DNA from: Magnaporthiopsis rhizophila
Lineage: Eukaryota > Ascomycota > Sordariomycetes > Magnaporthales > Magnaporthaceae
Length of the DNA stretch: 64,000 nt
Reading direction: 5' to 3'
Assembly: GCA_003049465.1 (NCBI GenBank)
Contig: PYSS01000068.1
Location: 62,001-126,000, forward strand
Shown here: positions 9,998 to 20,632 of the stretch, piece after piece
Layout: each line of letters begins with the position of its first letter
Position numbering within the stretch: position 1 is the first letter of the stretch
Made by a program: the position numbers and the translations under genes
Notes under the pieces: model-generated
Database searches by the model: none
Seen by the model: the letters and a program-made list of their open reading frames with translations, nothing else
Told to the model about the DNA's origin: nothing

Positions 9998-12900
9998 TTA
10001 CCATAATGCGCCCAAGGAAACCCTCCGCCTGCTCTTTGACGCACCGCTCGTAACCCGCTGCGCAGGCACACTCTCCAGCGTCGGCACGATAGTCTTCATA
10101 AGCCCCGTTGTCTCGTCGAACAAAACGCGATCGATCGTCGTCTCGCGGTTGTTGCCGTTCCCGCCGGGGATGCCGAAGCGATGGTAGGCGATGACCCAAT
10201 CATCTGTCCCCGGAATCTGCGCCATGCTGTTGTGTCCCGTGCCCAAGATGCCCAGCTCGGGCCGCTTGGCCAGCACGACGCCGCGGTACGTCCACGGCCC
10301 GTCGGGGGACGTGGCCGTCGCGTAACCCACGCGATAGTCCTCCGACCCGGTGTCGTCGATGCTGTAGGTGAGGTGGTACAGCCCCCGCCTGTAGACCAAA
10401 AACAAACCTTCGCGGAAGTCGACCAGACCGGAGATCTGCTTGGTGGTCCCCGGCACGAGCGACACCATGTCGTCGGCCAGCTCCGCGTACAGGGCCCGTC
10501 CGTTGCCCCAGTATAGGTAGTACTTGCCGCCGACCGGGTCGTGGAACGCGGCCGGGTCGATGGCCTGGTTCGACCGCAGCGTCTCGTTGTTGAAGATCAT
10601 GGCGTCGGGCTGCGCCGTAAAGGGACCCAGCGGGTGCGACGCCACGGCGACGCCGATGGTTTTGGTGTTGAGCCGGATGTGGTGGCCGCTGTGGTAAATG
10701 TAGAACTTGCCGTTTCGCTTGATGAACCCCGGAGCCCACGCGTTGCCGACGGCCCAGGGCACGTTGCCATTGGCGCCGTCGAGCGTCAGGATGGGCTTCT
10801 CGGTGCGCGTCCACTGCTTCATGTCGGGCGACGACCACACGTAAAAGTCCTTCCCGCCCCAGCCGGGGAACCCGTCGGTGGTGGCGTAGATGTGGTAGGT
10901 GGCGTTGTCGATGAAGATGTTGGGGTCGGCGTATAGACCGGGAAGCACGGGAGACGCCATCTCGTGCGCCGTCATGACCCACGTGGCCGAGGTGATTGTG
11001 CCGTTGTCGCGGGTCGTCAGTGTATACGTGGCGTTGCGGCCGTTGCTAAAGTCGACGGTGGCCCCCGAGGGCGGCGAGACCGTCACGCCCTCCGGAGTCG
11101 TAAACGTGGGCGCGAGCGCGGCCAGGTTGGTGCCGGGCTTGACGTAAAAGAGGACGGAGCGGCCGGACCCGCTAACGAGCGGCGAGGCCTTGATGGCGGA
11201 CGGGTCAGAGAGCGAGACCCCGGTCAGCTGGAGCAGGTTTCCCGACTTACCGAGCACCTCGGCCGCCGACAGAGCGCGGTTGTAGACGGCGAACTTGCGC
11301 ACCTGGCCCTTGAGCAGGCGGTCGCTGGTGTAGGTCGACTTGCCGATGTAGTTGTCGTTGGTGGCGCCGCCGCCGACGTGGGCCGGGTCCAGGTTGACCT
11401 GCGTGTTGCGCCCGACCTCGGCGCCGTCGAGGTAAAGAACGGCGGTGCGGCCCTGGATCACGTACGCCAGGTGTACCCACTGACCTCGCGGCAGATCCCG
11501 GCTCGACGATACCGTCTGCTCGCCCGTGTAGTCGGTCAGCGTGATGCTGGCGCGATATGGGTTGCCCGTGGCGAACAGGTAGCCCGCCCCGGTCCCCGAA
11601 GCGCCCGTGTTGCCGATGCCGAAGATGAAGTAAGGCGTCTGCTGGTCCGTCGCCAGCTGCACCTCGGCCTCGATCGTCATGTCCTCGACGCCCGCGGCCA
11701 GGTCGCGGGGCAGCACCACGTAGTCGTCAACGCCGTCGAGCACCAGCGCCCCGTTGCGGATGGTAGCGCCGCCCTGCACCCTGCCGTCAGCGCCGTTGCC
11801 GGACACGTCGGGCAGCACACCGCCATCTTTCACCGCGGAAAAGTCGTAACGCAGAATCTCGCCGGCCGCGTTGGCGGGCTTGGGCTGGGCCGTCGAGCCC
11901 GTCAGCCGCGCCAGCTCGGCCTTGGTCACGGGGATGACGGTGCCGTGGCGCGGGCTGGCCGGAAGGTTCCACGACGGCGACAGCCTCCACTTAGGGTTGG
12001 AGATGTTGGCCGTCTCGAGCGGCACGTAGCCGCGGCCGCCGTACTCGTCGACGAAAAGGTAGAACTTGTCGCCGCGCACGTCGCCCGGGTTGGACTTAAA
12101 CACGGTCGGGCCCTCGACGGCCTTGGTTCCCGCGTCGCGCCCGATGCAGGCCGCCTCGCGCTTCCACGACCCCAGCGTCGCCGGGAGCGACGGCGACCGC
12201 TCCTGGATGATGTCGGTGCAGCCCGTGCTCCCCGCCCCTTCGTCCTTGGTGAAGCGGTGGTACTGGTCGCCGACCTTGATGACGGTCGAGTCGATGCGCG
12301 ACATGCCGGCGTCCTGCCACACGGTCGTGTTGCTGAAGGTGACAAAGTCGCGCGTCGTCGCGTACAGCATGCGGTGGTACGTTGACCCCGTGCGCCGCGC
12401 GTCGTTGGCCGCGTAGAGCGACGACGCCCAGAAGACGACGTAGGCGCCGAGCGAGGGGTCGTAGTAGGCCTCGGGCGCCCATGTGTTGCCCGCGCTGGGC
12501 GGCGACACCTTGATGTGCCGCTGCGCCGACCAGTTGACCAGGTCGTGCGACTCCCACACCTCGAGGTACAGGCTGCCGAACCGCACCGCGTCGCCCCATG
12601 ACGTGCCCGACCCGATGGACAGGTCCGTGGCGATGAGGTAGAAGGTGTCCCCCTCGGGCGACCGGATCAGGAACGGGTCGCGCAGGCCCTTGGTGCCCAT
12701 GGTCGACGCCAGCACCGGCTTCCCGCCGTTGAGCTCGCGCCAGTTGAGCGCGTCGTTGCCCACGCTAGCCGCGAAGTAGATCTTCTCGCCCGCGACGCTG
12801 TTGCCTGTAAAGTACGAGAAGGCGTAGCCCTCGTAGCTGGCCGCCTCTCGCTTCTCCACCGCCTGCCGCACCCGCGCCGTGAACTCGCGCTCGACCGACA

Positions 12901-13198
12901 CGCCCTCGTGCTCGATGGTGGCGCGCAGCGTGACATCGCGGTGCCCGTCCTCCCGCCGCTTCACCAGGCCATCGTGCCCGACGACGCTGGGGTCGCTGCT
13001 GGTCCAGCGGACCGGCAGGCCGTCCCACGTCTCCGGGAGGTGCAGGTTGCCTCTGACATCGTTGATGTTGGTGACGGTGACCGAGTCGAGGGCGGCGGCT
13101 GCCCGCGCCTTGAGGGCGCTTCGTGCATCCAGGGACTGGTCGGCGGTGGCGTGGACCAAAGTGGCCAGGGCAGCGGCCCAAAGCCCCGAGAACCGCAT
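9998..13198 (-). CDS. Secreted two-domain glycoside hydrolase family 43 enzyme with LamG-like module
   Basis: Single-exon gene of 1066 aa. Apparent order: signal peptide (about 1-20); an atrophied bacterial Ig-like fold (about 35-110); a first GH43-type five-bladed propeller (about 120-440, with LRDPFL near residue 173 and NTWAPEAYYDP); a LamG/concanavalin-like jelly roll (about 455-650, from DGVDDYVVLP to a LKGQVRKFAVYNRALS stretch); a second Ig-like segment (about 660-745); and a canonical C-terminal GH43 (about 750-1050). The C-terminal copy shows the expected acidic positions in YADPN (near 757), AIDPAAF (near 880) and REG (near 930). GH43 enzymes cut arabinan, xylan side chains or galactan outside the cell. 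Which copy is active, and on what, is unknown. The domain mix is more like bacterial GH43 proteins than short fungal ones. Confidence 0.88.
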   Translation of the reverse strand: MRFSGLWAAALATLVHATADQSLDARSALKARAAAALDSVTVTNINDVRGNLHLPETWDGLPVRWTSSDPSVVGHDGLVKRREDGHRDVTLRATIEHEGVSVEREFTARVRQAVEKREAASYEGYAFSYFTGNSVAGEKIYFAASVGNDALNWRELNGGKPVLASTMGTKGLRDPFLIRSPEGDTFYLIATDLSIGSGTSWGDAVRFGSLYLEVWESHDLVNWSAQRHIKVSPPSAGNTWAPEAYYDPSLGAYVVFWASSLYAANDARRTGSTYHRMLYATTRDFVTFSNTTVWQDAGMSRIDSTVIKVGDQYHRFTKDEGAGSTGCTDIIQERSPSLPATLGSWKREAACIGRDAGTKAVEGPTVFKSNPGDVRGDKFYLFVDEYGGRGYVPLETANISNPKWRLSPSWNLPASPRHGTVIPVTKAELARLTGSTAQPKPANAAGEILRYDFSAVKDGGVLPDVSGNGADGRVQGGATIRNGALVLDGVDDYVVLPRDLAAGVEDMTIEAEVQLATDQQTPYFIFGIGNTGASGTGAGYLFATGNPYRASITLTDYTGEQTVSSSRDLPRGQWVHLAYVIQGRTAVLYLDGAEVGRNTQVNLDPAHVGGGATNDNYIGKSTYTSDRLLKGQVRKFAVYNRALSAAEVLGKSGNLLQLTGVSLSDPSAIKASPLVSGSGRSVLFYVKPGTNLAALAPTFTTPEGVTVSPPSGATVDFSNGRNATYTLTTRDNGTITSATWVMTAHEMASPVLPGLYADPNIFIDNATYHIYATTDGFPGWGGKDFYVWSSPDMKQWTRTEKPILTLDGANGNVPWAVGNAWAPGFIKRNGKFYIYHSGHHIRLNTKTIGVAVASHPLGPFTAQPDAMIFNNETLRSNQAIDPAAFHDPVGGKYYLYWGNGRALYAELADDMVSLVPGTTKQISGLVDFREGLFLVYRRGLYHLTYSIDDTGSEDYRVGYATATSPDGPWTYRGVVLAKRPELGILGTGHNSMAQIPGTDDWVIAYHRFGIPGGNGNNRETTIDRVLFDETTGLMKTIVPTLESVPAQRVTSGASKSRRRVSLGALW

Positions 13199-14679
13199 TT
13201 TTGCTCGTCTTCCGCGGTGGGTTCGAACCCGAAACTTTGGCTCGTCCGACTCGTCGAGGTTCGCAGCTGCGTGCGTGTCAGAAGGGTCGGGCTAGCAGCT
13301 CCGAAAAACACACATCCAAGCAGGGCCGAAGGGCTTCATATATGGAACTCCGAGATGCCGCTGTGGGTGGCAATAGGCACGATCATGTGTCGACCAAGCC
13401 CACTCTGCAGCCGCCGCCGAAGTCCCTTCTCGGCCATGGAGCTCCCAAGTCGGTTCGGCTATGAGTGTCGGGAACGTGACACGGTGGCCCACGGCAAAAT
13501 CCCTCTTAAGCCAACTATAGCCCCCGAGCATATTGGCAAAACATCAAAGCTCCGCCGCAGTCATAACTCGAGTCCTCGCCAAATTTGTGCTTTGACCTTG
13601 TTTCTTTTCTTGGATCTGCTGGAGCATCTTCCCCGCTTGGTCATGAGGTTGCCGCGCTTGGGAGGTCGAGGGTGGGCCGTGACGAGAGAGCCGCAATGTA
13701 CCTTGTGCCTCCACAGTGCCGGGCGACCGGACGCCGCGGGCCAGGGACCTGCCATGTTGGCGAGCGTCAGCTAGCTGGTTCCAGGGCCTTTATTCCAGAC
13801 GCATTGGGTACGACGCCTACGGTTGTATCTGATCCGATCCGAGTCAGGCAGGTGTTTCGACGGGAAGAATCCCGGCAGCAACGCCTGATTGGATCGACAC
13901 GGGGAACCCCAAGAGAAAACGAAAATAACAGCAGGGTGCGGAAATAGAAGGAAATTACAGTTATGGGGGAAAGCCACTCACTGCCCGAGCACTGAGCCGT
14001 GGACTCTTCAGTGGTGTAGTACCATGTACGTAGCAGGTAGGTAAGTATGGCCTCGCTACTGTAGATGCTATACTTGGCCAAGACTAAGTGCCCAGCATGG
14101 TGAATCAGTGCCGACGGAGGAATTAAACAATGCTCTGCCGACCAGATCCGCATCCGCATCCGGCCCGGAATAGGCGCGCCAATCAGGGTCCTGGGAATCC
14201 CTGGCCATGTGGTCGTGCGGATCCACCACACCTGCTATGTTTCCTGGGGCTCTTCCCCGCATCTTTTCGCCCAATGGGCCGTGCTTCCCCGCGTTAGGAA
14301 GTGCCCATCCCTGGGCGCTGACAGCCAGAGCCCAGTTCCCCGAGCTGCTCGGCATGGACCGGCCCGACTAGCCTCAACCCCATGGGCCTTTCCAGTCCCT
14401 GAAGAGCGTGCCGTCTGCCCAGCCAGGCAAGCAGCAGCAGAAGCGCCATCTGACGTAAGTCTGCCAATGCGAAGGCACATGTCATCCCAACATTCCCCAT
14501 CCCTCGGTTGATGACGACTGGAGGCTCCGTATAACGAAATACGCGGTGGGGTTTTTTCCCAAGCTCACAAGCCGGTAACACATCGGCTTCTGGGTGGGTT
14601 TCTTGTCATAACGCGTCTCTTTCATTCTGGAAGGTGGTATCGTGGTTGGTGAGGCTCGGCGCCCCTCGCGTCTCCTCTC
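13199..14679. other. Intergenic between GH43 promoter and GH3 3' end
   Basis: A TATATA-like stretch at about 13337-13343 lies some 140 nt upstream of the GH43 start. A GGTTCGAACCC string near 13221 resembles a tRNA B box, but no D arm, anticodon arm or acceptor stem accompanies it. No gene is recognised. Confidence 0.45.
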
Positions 14680-17179
14680 TCAAATATCAAATGTGGTCAC
14701 GAGCGGAACGTCGAGCACGCTCTTTCCCACAAACACCTCATAGCGTCCCCGCTGCAGCACCCAGCTCTGTTGCACGACGTCCCACGTGCTGGCGTCCCGC
14801 CTGGTCAGCCGGAACTCGAACTGGGCACTGCGACCCGGCTCCAGCACCTGCTTGTCGAACCCGCGCAGCACCCTTGCCGGCCCGCCGGGGATGCCTAGAT
14901 ACAGCTGCGCAACCTCGGCCGCCGTCACGTTGCCGACGTTGGCCACGGTGCACGTCACCTTGGCTACCTCGTCCCACAGCGAGTCGAGCCCTCCCGGCGA
15001 GATGTTGCTCGGCCTCGGGGGCGTCGGGGACTCCGAGGCCTGCGCGTCGAGGACGACGCTGAGGTTCGAGTACTCGAACGACGAGTATGTCAGGCCGAAG
15101 CCGAACTCGAACCGCGGGGTGATCTTGTGCTTCAGAAAGTGCTTGTAGTCGATGTACAGGCCCTCGGTGAAGTTGGACTGGGGATAGTAGGGCGTGTCCT
15201 TGCTGGGGAAATCTGGATCCAGCAGGTTGCCGTAATCTCTCTCCTGCTTGGCCACCGTGTAGGGCATTCGGCCCGAAGGCGACTGCCGCCCGTACAGCAC
15301 CTCGACCAGCGCGCGTCCGCTGTCCTGGCCGGGGAGGTGACCGAAAACCACGGCCGTGATATTGGGATGGTCAAACCAGGCGTCCACCAGACGAATGCCC
15401 GCCGCGTGCACCACCACCATCGTGTTGACGCACTGGTTCGCCACCGTTTCGACCAGCCGGTCAGAGTAGGCGTCCGTCAGGTTCTTCCGATCCCATGCCT
15501 CGCTCGCCTGCGCATTAATGAAGGCGAGACATGCGTCGCTGGCCGGGTTGACGTCAGGCGTGCCGCTTTCCACGTCCCAGACGATGAAGGTGTCGTCTTC
15601 GTACGCCTGCCTCTGCAGCGCGTCCAGCGGGGCGTCGATATAAGCCCCCACGGCCGCGCCCGAACCTCCGCCTGTGATTAGGGTGCCGTTCAGGGAGAGC
15701 TCGGGCCCCGCCTCGGTCTGGTCGACGCTGGACGCGAAGAGCCGGTCGTACATATCCATGCTCAGCTCGGACCCGTTCAGGTATTGACGAGCGCCAGCCA
15801 TGCCGCGCCCCCACATGGAAAAGCCTGCGCGCTCGCGTGTGTTGAGCTTCTGCGCCACCGCGTCGTAGCCGAAGACGGAGAGGAAGCTGGGGCTTCTGAC
15901 CGGCAGCGCATGGTTGACGTTTTTAACCAAGACATGGCCCTCAACGGCGCTCTGGAAGATTGTCTGCCTGGAGGACTTATTGCGCGCGTTGACAAAGGTG
16001 TGTGGTGCCGTCAGGTCGGCGGGCAGACCGTGGCCGATGTTCTTCATGTCCGGATTGCCAAACCTGTACCAGGGCGCAATGGCCCTGAGGAACCATGTCG
16101 TCCAGCCGTTCGAGTGGGAGCGAGCCATTCTTGACCATGGCTGTCAGGTTGCTGTTGGACCATAGGGGCGCCACCGGCATGACCACGTCCAAGCCGGCGA
16201 GGGCGCTGGCAAGACCGGACTGCTGCGCGGACCAGTCCGACACGGCAAAGCCCTGAAAGCCCAGCTCCGTCTTGAGCAGGCCGTTAAGCACCTTGCTGTT
16301 CTGGCACGAGTAGCTGTTGTTGACGCGCTGGTAGGCGCACATGACGGACCCGACACCAGCCCTCACTGCATCTGCAAAGGGCCAGAGGTACAGCTCGTGC
16401 ATGGTCCTGTCGTCGATGTTGGACGACACTGACTGGTTGTGGTTATGGCCGAGGTATCGCGGCGCCTTACGGCTCGTCTCCTGCTCGTTGCCCACGATGT
16501 GCTTGAGACACGCGATCACCGACTGCTGCAGGCCTCGTATGGTCTCCAAGGTCAGGGCACCCGTCAGGAACGGGTCGTTGCTGGGCGCCTCCCAGTTCCT
16601 GCCCGCCTTGGCGACTCGTCCCAGGGGCTCAACGGAAGGCCCGAGGGCGACGTGCGCACCCTTGGCCTTGAACTCCCGGCCCATATGCACCGATCTGTCG
16701 TAGGCCAGCTGCCTATTCCACGAGGCGCCAACGTGCAGGGCGGCCGGGTAGGCATTCACGCCGTCGGTGCTGCCGACGCCGTTTTCAGCATTGCTCATGC
16801 AGAAGCCTGGGAAGCCGAGCCTTGGAACGCTGCCGCCCTTGCCGACGCAGCCGTTCATTGAGTACTGGAAGCCGACCGTGACGTTCTCCTTCTCCTCGAA
16901 AATCATCTGATCAACTAGCTTTTTGGCTTTGCTGTAGGCATCCTGCTAATCGCCGAGACCGGAGCTGAGAGCTACTTCTGCCGTCAGCTTCGAGGATCAA
17001 GATACAGCAAGCAGGTGGGAGGTGAACTTGCGTGGTGGATAAACCGGGAGCGATCTGCCGTAGCTCCAGAAGCGCTCGAGTTTGTCGAAATCGGCTTGGC
17101 CCGGCTGGCCTGGGGACTGAGCCCTGGAGACCTGCGCTAGCCCTAGGGCAAAAGCGAACGTCTTAACGCTACCAATCAT
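14680..17179 (-). pseudogene. GH3 beta-glucosidase gene, interrupted by a frameshift and probably a TAG codon
   Basis: The sequence encodes a secreted family 3 beta-glucosidase of about 812 aa if repaired. Exon 1 (17032-17179) has a signal peptide and ends in SYGRSLPVYPP. The best-phased intron uses a GC-AG donor GCAAGT and acceptor AAGTAG, with exon 2 from 16971. GH3 landmarks are intact: NVTVGF, KHIVGNEQE, the nucleophile motif VSDW, the C-terminal RFEFGFGLTYSSFEYS stretch, and a fibronectin-III-like end. Lesion 1: GD-TAG-QDAY at 16946-16948, where the family has GDW, so TGG to TAG. An alternative intron (donor GTATCT after 17006, acceptor before 16942) would skip it at the cost of the conserved segment. 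Lesion 2: one extra base near 16090, after RLDDMV, shifts the frame just before LRAIAPWY. No intron can absorb one base. Either a pseudogene or a consensus error. Confidence 0.8.
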
Positions 17180-20098
17180 GGCCGCGGTGGATGGACGGAT
17201 GGACGGGTGGAAGGTTGCTCGATCCAGGGAGCCGGGAACACGAGCCGCTCACATCTGTAAGGAGAGAAAAGGCGACACTTAAAGGCAGCCGGGATAGAAG
17301 GGGCCTAACACGCACCTGCGTGGGCTGCCAATATCGAGTCTTGCCGCATTTCTGACGGCAGGATTTTCATTTCGTAGTCCACCGGCTCCGCAAGGTTTCC
17401 ACCTATATCGGCGCTCGCTGTGGTGGAGGCCCCGATGCGCCAAGCGGAGGGCGCGATGCCGGGCTTTGGCCGGCGATCCTTGGCATTGCTGATGACCAAC
17501 ATCCAGGGGAACATGGATAACCGGGCGGTTGTGCGGCTGACTACCGGGTGCGGTCAAGATGAATAGCCTCCGCGTCTCCGACTCGCTCCCCAGGACGAGG
17601 TCTTGGAGGAGATAAACAAAATTCTCCCCGGGCTGGGCCGAAGTGCCTCGTGCCTGACCCATCAACGAGAAATCAGCTGTAGTGCGTGCTGCAAACGCCC
17701 AGGGAACGACATGCCTGGCCCTCCAGTCGGGTTTTTCTTTGTGCTTCTTGTCGACGGTCTTCGTGTGCCGGGTCGGGCCATGGTGGCTGCAGGTGGTGGT
17801 ACACCACTTCAACTCCGAAGAGAAAGCGCAGCCCAGGAGGAAGTCGATGTTCCAACACATCTGTCAAGGATCATAAAGATCAGATAGTCGGTGGACCGCC
17901 TCTTTGCACGCAAAGCAGGGTATCGACCAAACGGCGCCGGGGCAAGGATGCATTATTTTATGTGCGAGGTTGCTTATTGAATGATTCACCGGACCTATGT
18001 CGACTTGGTATGAAAGCCCGTACCGAAAAACAACCCTTGCGATCTTTGGAGGTGTATATAGCGGCGCAGCTGCTCCTTCGGGGAGGTGAACGGCCGGCCA
18101 TTAGCAACGTTCCTATGTCGCCCAGCAGGACGAGTTTGGGTGTGAAGCGTGAGTTTCCATCTGGAAATATCGGCGGCCGTGCACGATGATCCGGGGAAAA
18201 GGGAACAGACAGTGGACCTCTGGCATCCCCCACTCGCATGGAAGTTCTGGCCGAATGCTTCCCTAGCAGCACGGCAACGATGGCGACGCTTCGTTTGATT
18301 TGGCAGGAGAGCTAATAAAAAGCATTGCGGCGTGCCATGCCTAAAAGCCCTATCTAGAAAAAGGGGGAGAAAAAAAACTCTAGCGGCGGCGGGAGGGTTT
18401 GTGGGAAGCCGACGTGACAGGAACGTGGAACATATTGCAAACGTTGGCCAATGGCGCGCCTATCGTGCTCACTTGATAGGCTCCTAAAAAGAACAGGCTG
18501 CTGTGAGGGGTAAAGTAAAGAGTACTTTGGAATGGATGGAGGATGTTGGTCTTGGTGATTGGTCTGTTGGGTTTGGAGATCGTCGGGCGTTTCTGGAGCT
18601 CCCGTCCGGCGATGCTCCGTAGCTTGGAGCGACTGCTTTCGCCAGGCCAAGCCTTGCTGACGTAACCAACCCCGCCTAAAACTGGATCCTTCCCTAGACA
18701 GTACACAGCAGTCGCTCAATTCTGTCCACAGACAAGATGATCCCTAAAATGGACCAAGACGATGTGATACCGTGTTTGGCACCGTCCCAAAGCCTTCTGA
18801 CTCCCATGTTGCGCGGGCTGTGCTTTGCATTGCGAGTTGTACGCGCAGCCTGGACGAGCAGGGCGCTTTTGTACACTCTGTGAGAGCCACCAAAGGAGCG
18901 GTGGGTAGGTGGAGCGCCATAACAACGGTGAATTCGGCCGCCTGACTCGTCGTGCACCTCGGAGCTCACGCTCGTGTTTGACTGCGGGACGACCGAAGGA
19001 AGCGGTAAGCATATTACCCTGCGTAACGCAAGCAAACCCTTTTTTCTTTTTCTTGTCCAGTTCATCTCCATGCTATTTTCGAACAAGGTTAAGAGCCGAA
19101 TGCGGTGCAACAAGCCGCTTGCTGTGGCACAGTTGCGGCACACGGGTCGAAGAAGGAACGGAAAGAGTCGACGTAGTTGAGCAGAAAAGGATGCATGTCA
19201 TGCGTGCGGCTTCACAAAAAGAAATCCAATCCGGAAACCGATCTTGCCCAAAAACGGTGTGCGGGGTTGCCCGGCACTCGGCTCGGGTTTTCCTTTCCCA
19301 AAGGAGTGTGCGGTGCCTGAATACGAGGGGAAAGCGCATAAAAGGGGATGATTGACGGCTGCATGACGGAATGGCTAACGGTAATCTCGTGTTGCGGGCC
19401 AAGCCCTGATTGGCTCCCTCGACGGTTGAAAGCCGCAGGAAGCTCTCCCCGAACCACGCCGTTTTTTGCCGGTCCACGTGGAGTGGGGAATACGAGATTT
19501 TGGCTTCGTAAAAACGACGCCGGCGGTCGCCGGCAAAACAAGGCATAGGCGGGGAGAAAAAAAAAAAGGCAGACGTCGTCGGCCCGCTGCGTGATATCGC
19601 AGTGTCCTCCCACCAAATCCTCCCTTGTGCTGCTTCCCAGCCACCCCTGGCTGCTCGTACATGCAGTATGGAAGGACCAGGCCGCCGCCTTGCCGCGTGG
19701 GGAATCCCGCCACCAGCCTGGTAAGCCAACGCTTGGGTTGCATGACCGACATGGTTGTGATGCAATTTGCGGTGAGGTTCGGTCTCCTTCGGCCTCCCAA
19801 TGCAGCAGGAGATACTGTGCATCGCATCACCTCCTGTGTAAGGAGGCAGCGAGCACAGCGCAGCGAGCAATGGATCCCACCGCTCCTTTTCGCGACGGCA
19901 ACGTTGCGCCGGCCGCACTGGACCATGTCCTGGCCCGATGGCGGAAATGGGTATAAATCTCCAGGCTGGCCCTCGCCATCTCAACAGAAAAAAGTCCTCT
20001 CTCATCAGCAGCAGCAGCAGCAGCCCGACACACACACTCGCTCCTCATCCTAACTTCATCAGTAATTTAATATTATCCTCGAAACCTCAACCGCAACC
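17180..20098. other. Gene-poor spacer with the BYS1 gene promoter at its right end
   Basis: Sequence next to 17180 is the promoter and 5' UTR of the GH3 gene. The long minus-strand frame 19073-20035 runs through the BYS1 promoter, has poly-Phe stretches and resembles nothing. I see no supportable gene here. Confidence 0.4.
19952..19958 (+). promoter_or_regulatory. TATA box of the BYS1-like gene
   Basis: TATAAAT within GGGTATAAATCTCC lies about 147 nt upstream of the ATG at 20099, followed by a CA-rich leader (CAGCAGCAGCAGC, then CACACACACTC) typical of highly expressed fungal genes. Confidence 0.5.
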
Positions 20099-20632
20099 AT
20101 GAAGTGCTCCGCCATCGCCGCCGCCGCCCTCGTGGCCGTCGCCCACGCCGGAAAGGCCATCGTCGTCAACAACTGCGACGCCACCGTCTACGTCCAGTCG
20201 TTCCCGTACAGCGGAGGCCAGGGCGCCCAGACTGCGCTGCAGAAGGGCCAGACCTGGAGCGAGGACATGATCGCTTCCGGCTCGGTGCGTTTACCTCGGC
20301 GGCCGTGATTATGATGCAGAATGATGATCAGAAACAAAGCTGACCAGCTCCCCACCCCCCTGCAGACCGTCAAGATCGCCAAGACCCGGGACCTGGCGGG
20401 CCCGCTGTTCTTCGGCTACTCGTCGTCCAAGAACCCCGACTACGCCTACTACGAGTTCAGCACCGAGTGGGGCAACCCCTTCTCGGGCAACCGCAACGTC
20501 CTGAGCCCCGGCGAGGGCTGCCAGAAGTTCGACTGCGCCGCCAACCAGGCCGACTGCTACAGCACCCCGGTCATGAAGAAGGTCTTTGGCTGCCCCGAGC
20601 CCGTCGACGTCACCGCCACCCTCTGCGCCTAA
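20099..20632 (+). CDS. BYS1-domain secreted protein (thaumatin-like antigen family)
   Basis: Two exons, 20099-20284 and 20366-20632, joined in phase 0 over an 81-nt intron with donor GTGCGT, branch GCTGAC and acceptor CTGCAG. The product is 150 aa. A signal peptide (MKCSAIAAAALVAVAHA) is followed by the BYS1 pattern: IVVNNCDATVYVQSFPYSGG, then LQKGQTWSED, SGSTVKIAKT, YYEFSTEW, and a C-terminal half with C-x5-C, C and C before the end TLCA. Six cysteines remain in the mature protein. The family takes its name from the Blastomyces yeast-phase-specific protein; members are small secreted proteins of unknown biochemical role, found in many Pezizomycotina. Length fits the family. Confidence 0.88.

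Noticed and set aside
13205..13245. tRNA-like GGTTCGAACCC B box
   Set aside because: No D arm, anticodon stem or acceptor stem can be folded around it; it lies in the GH43 leader.
19073..20035. 320-aa minus-strand frame upstream of the BYS1 gene
   Set aside because: It crosses the BYS1 promoter and TATA box, has poly-Phe from an A-run and no recognisable motif.
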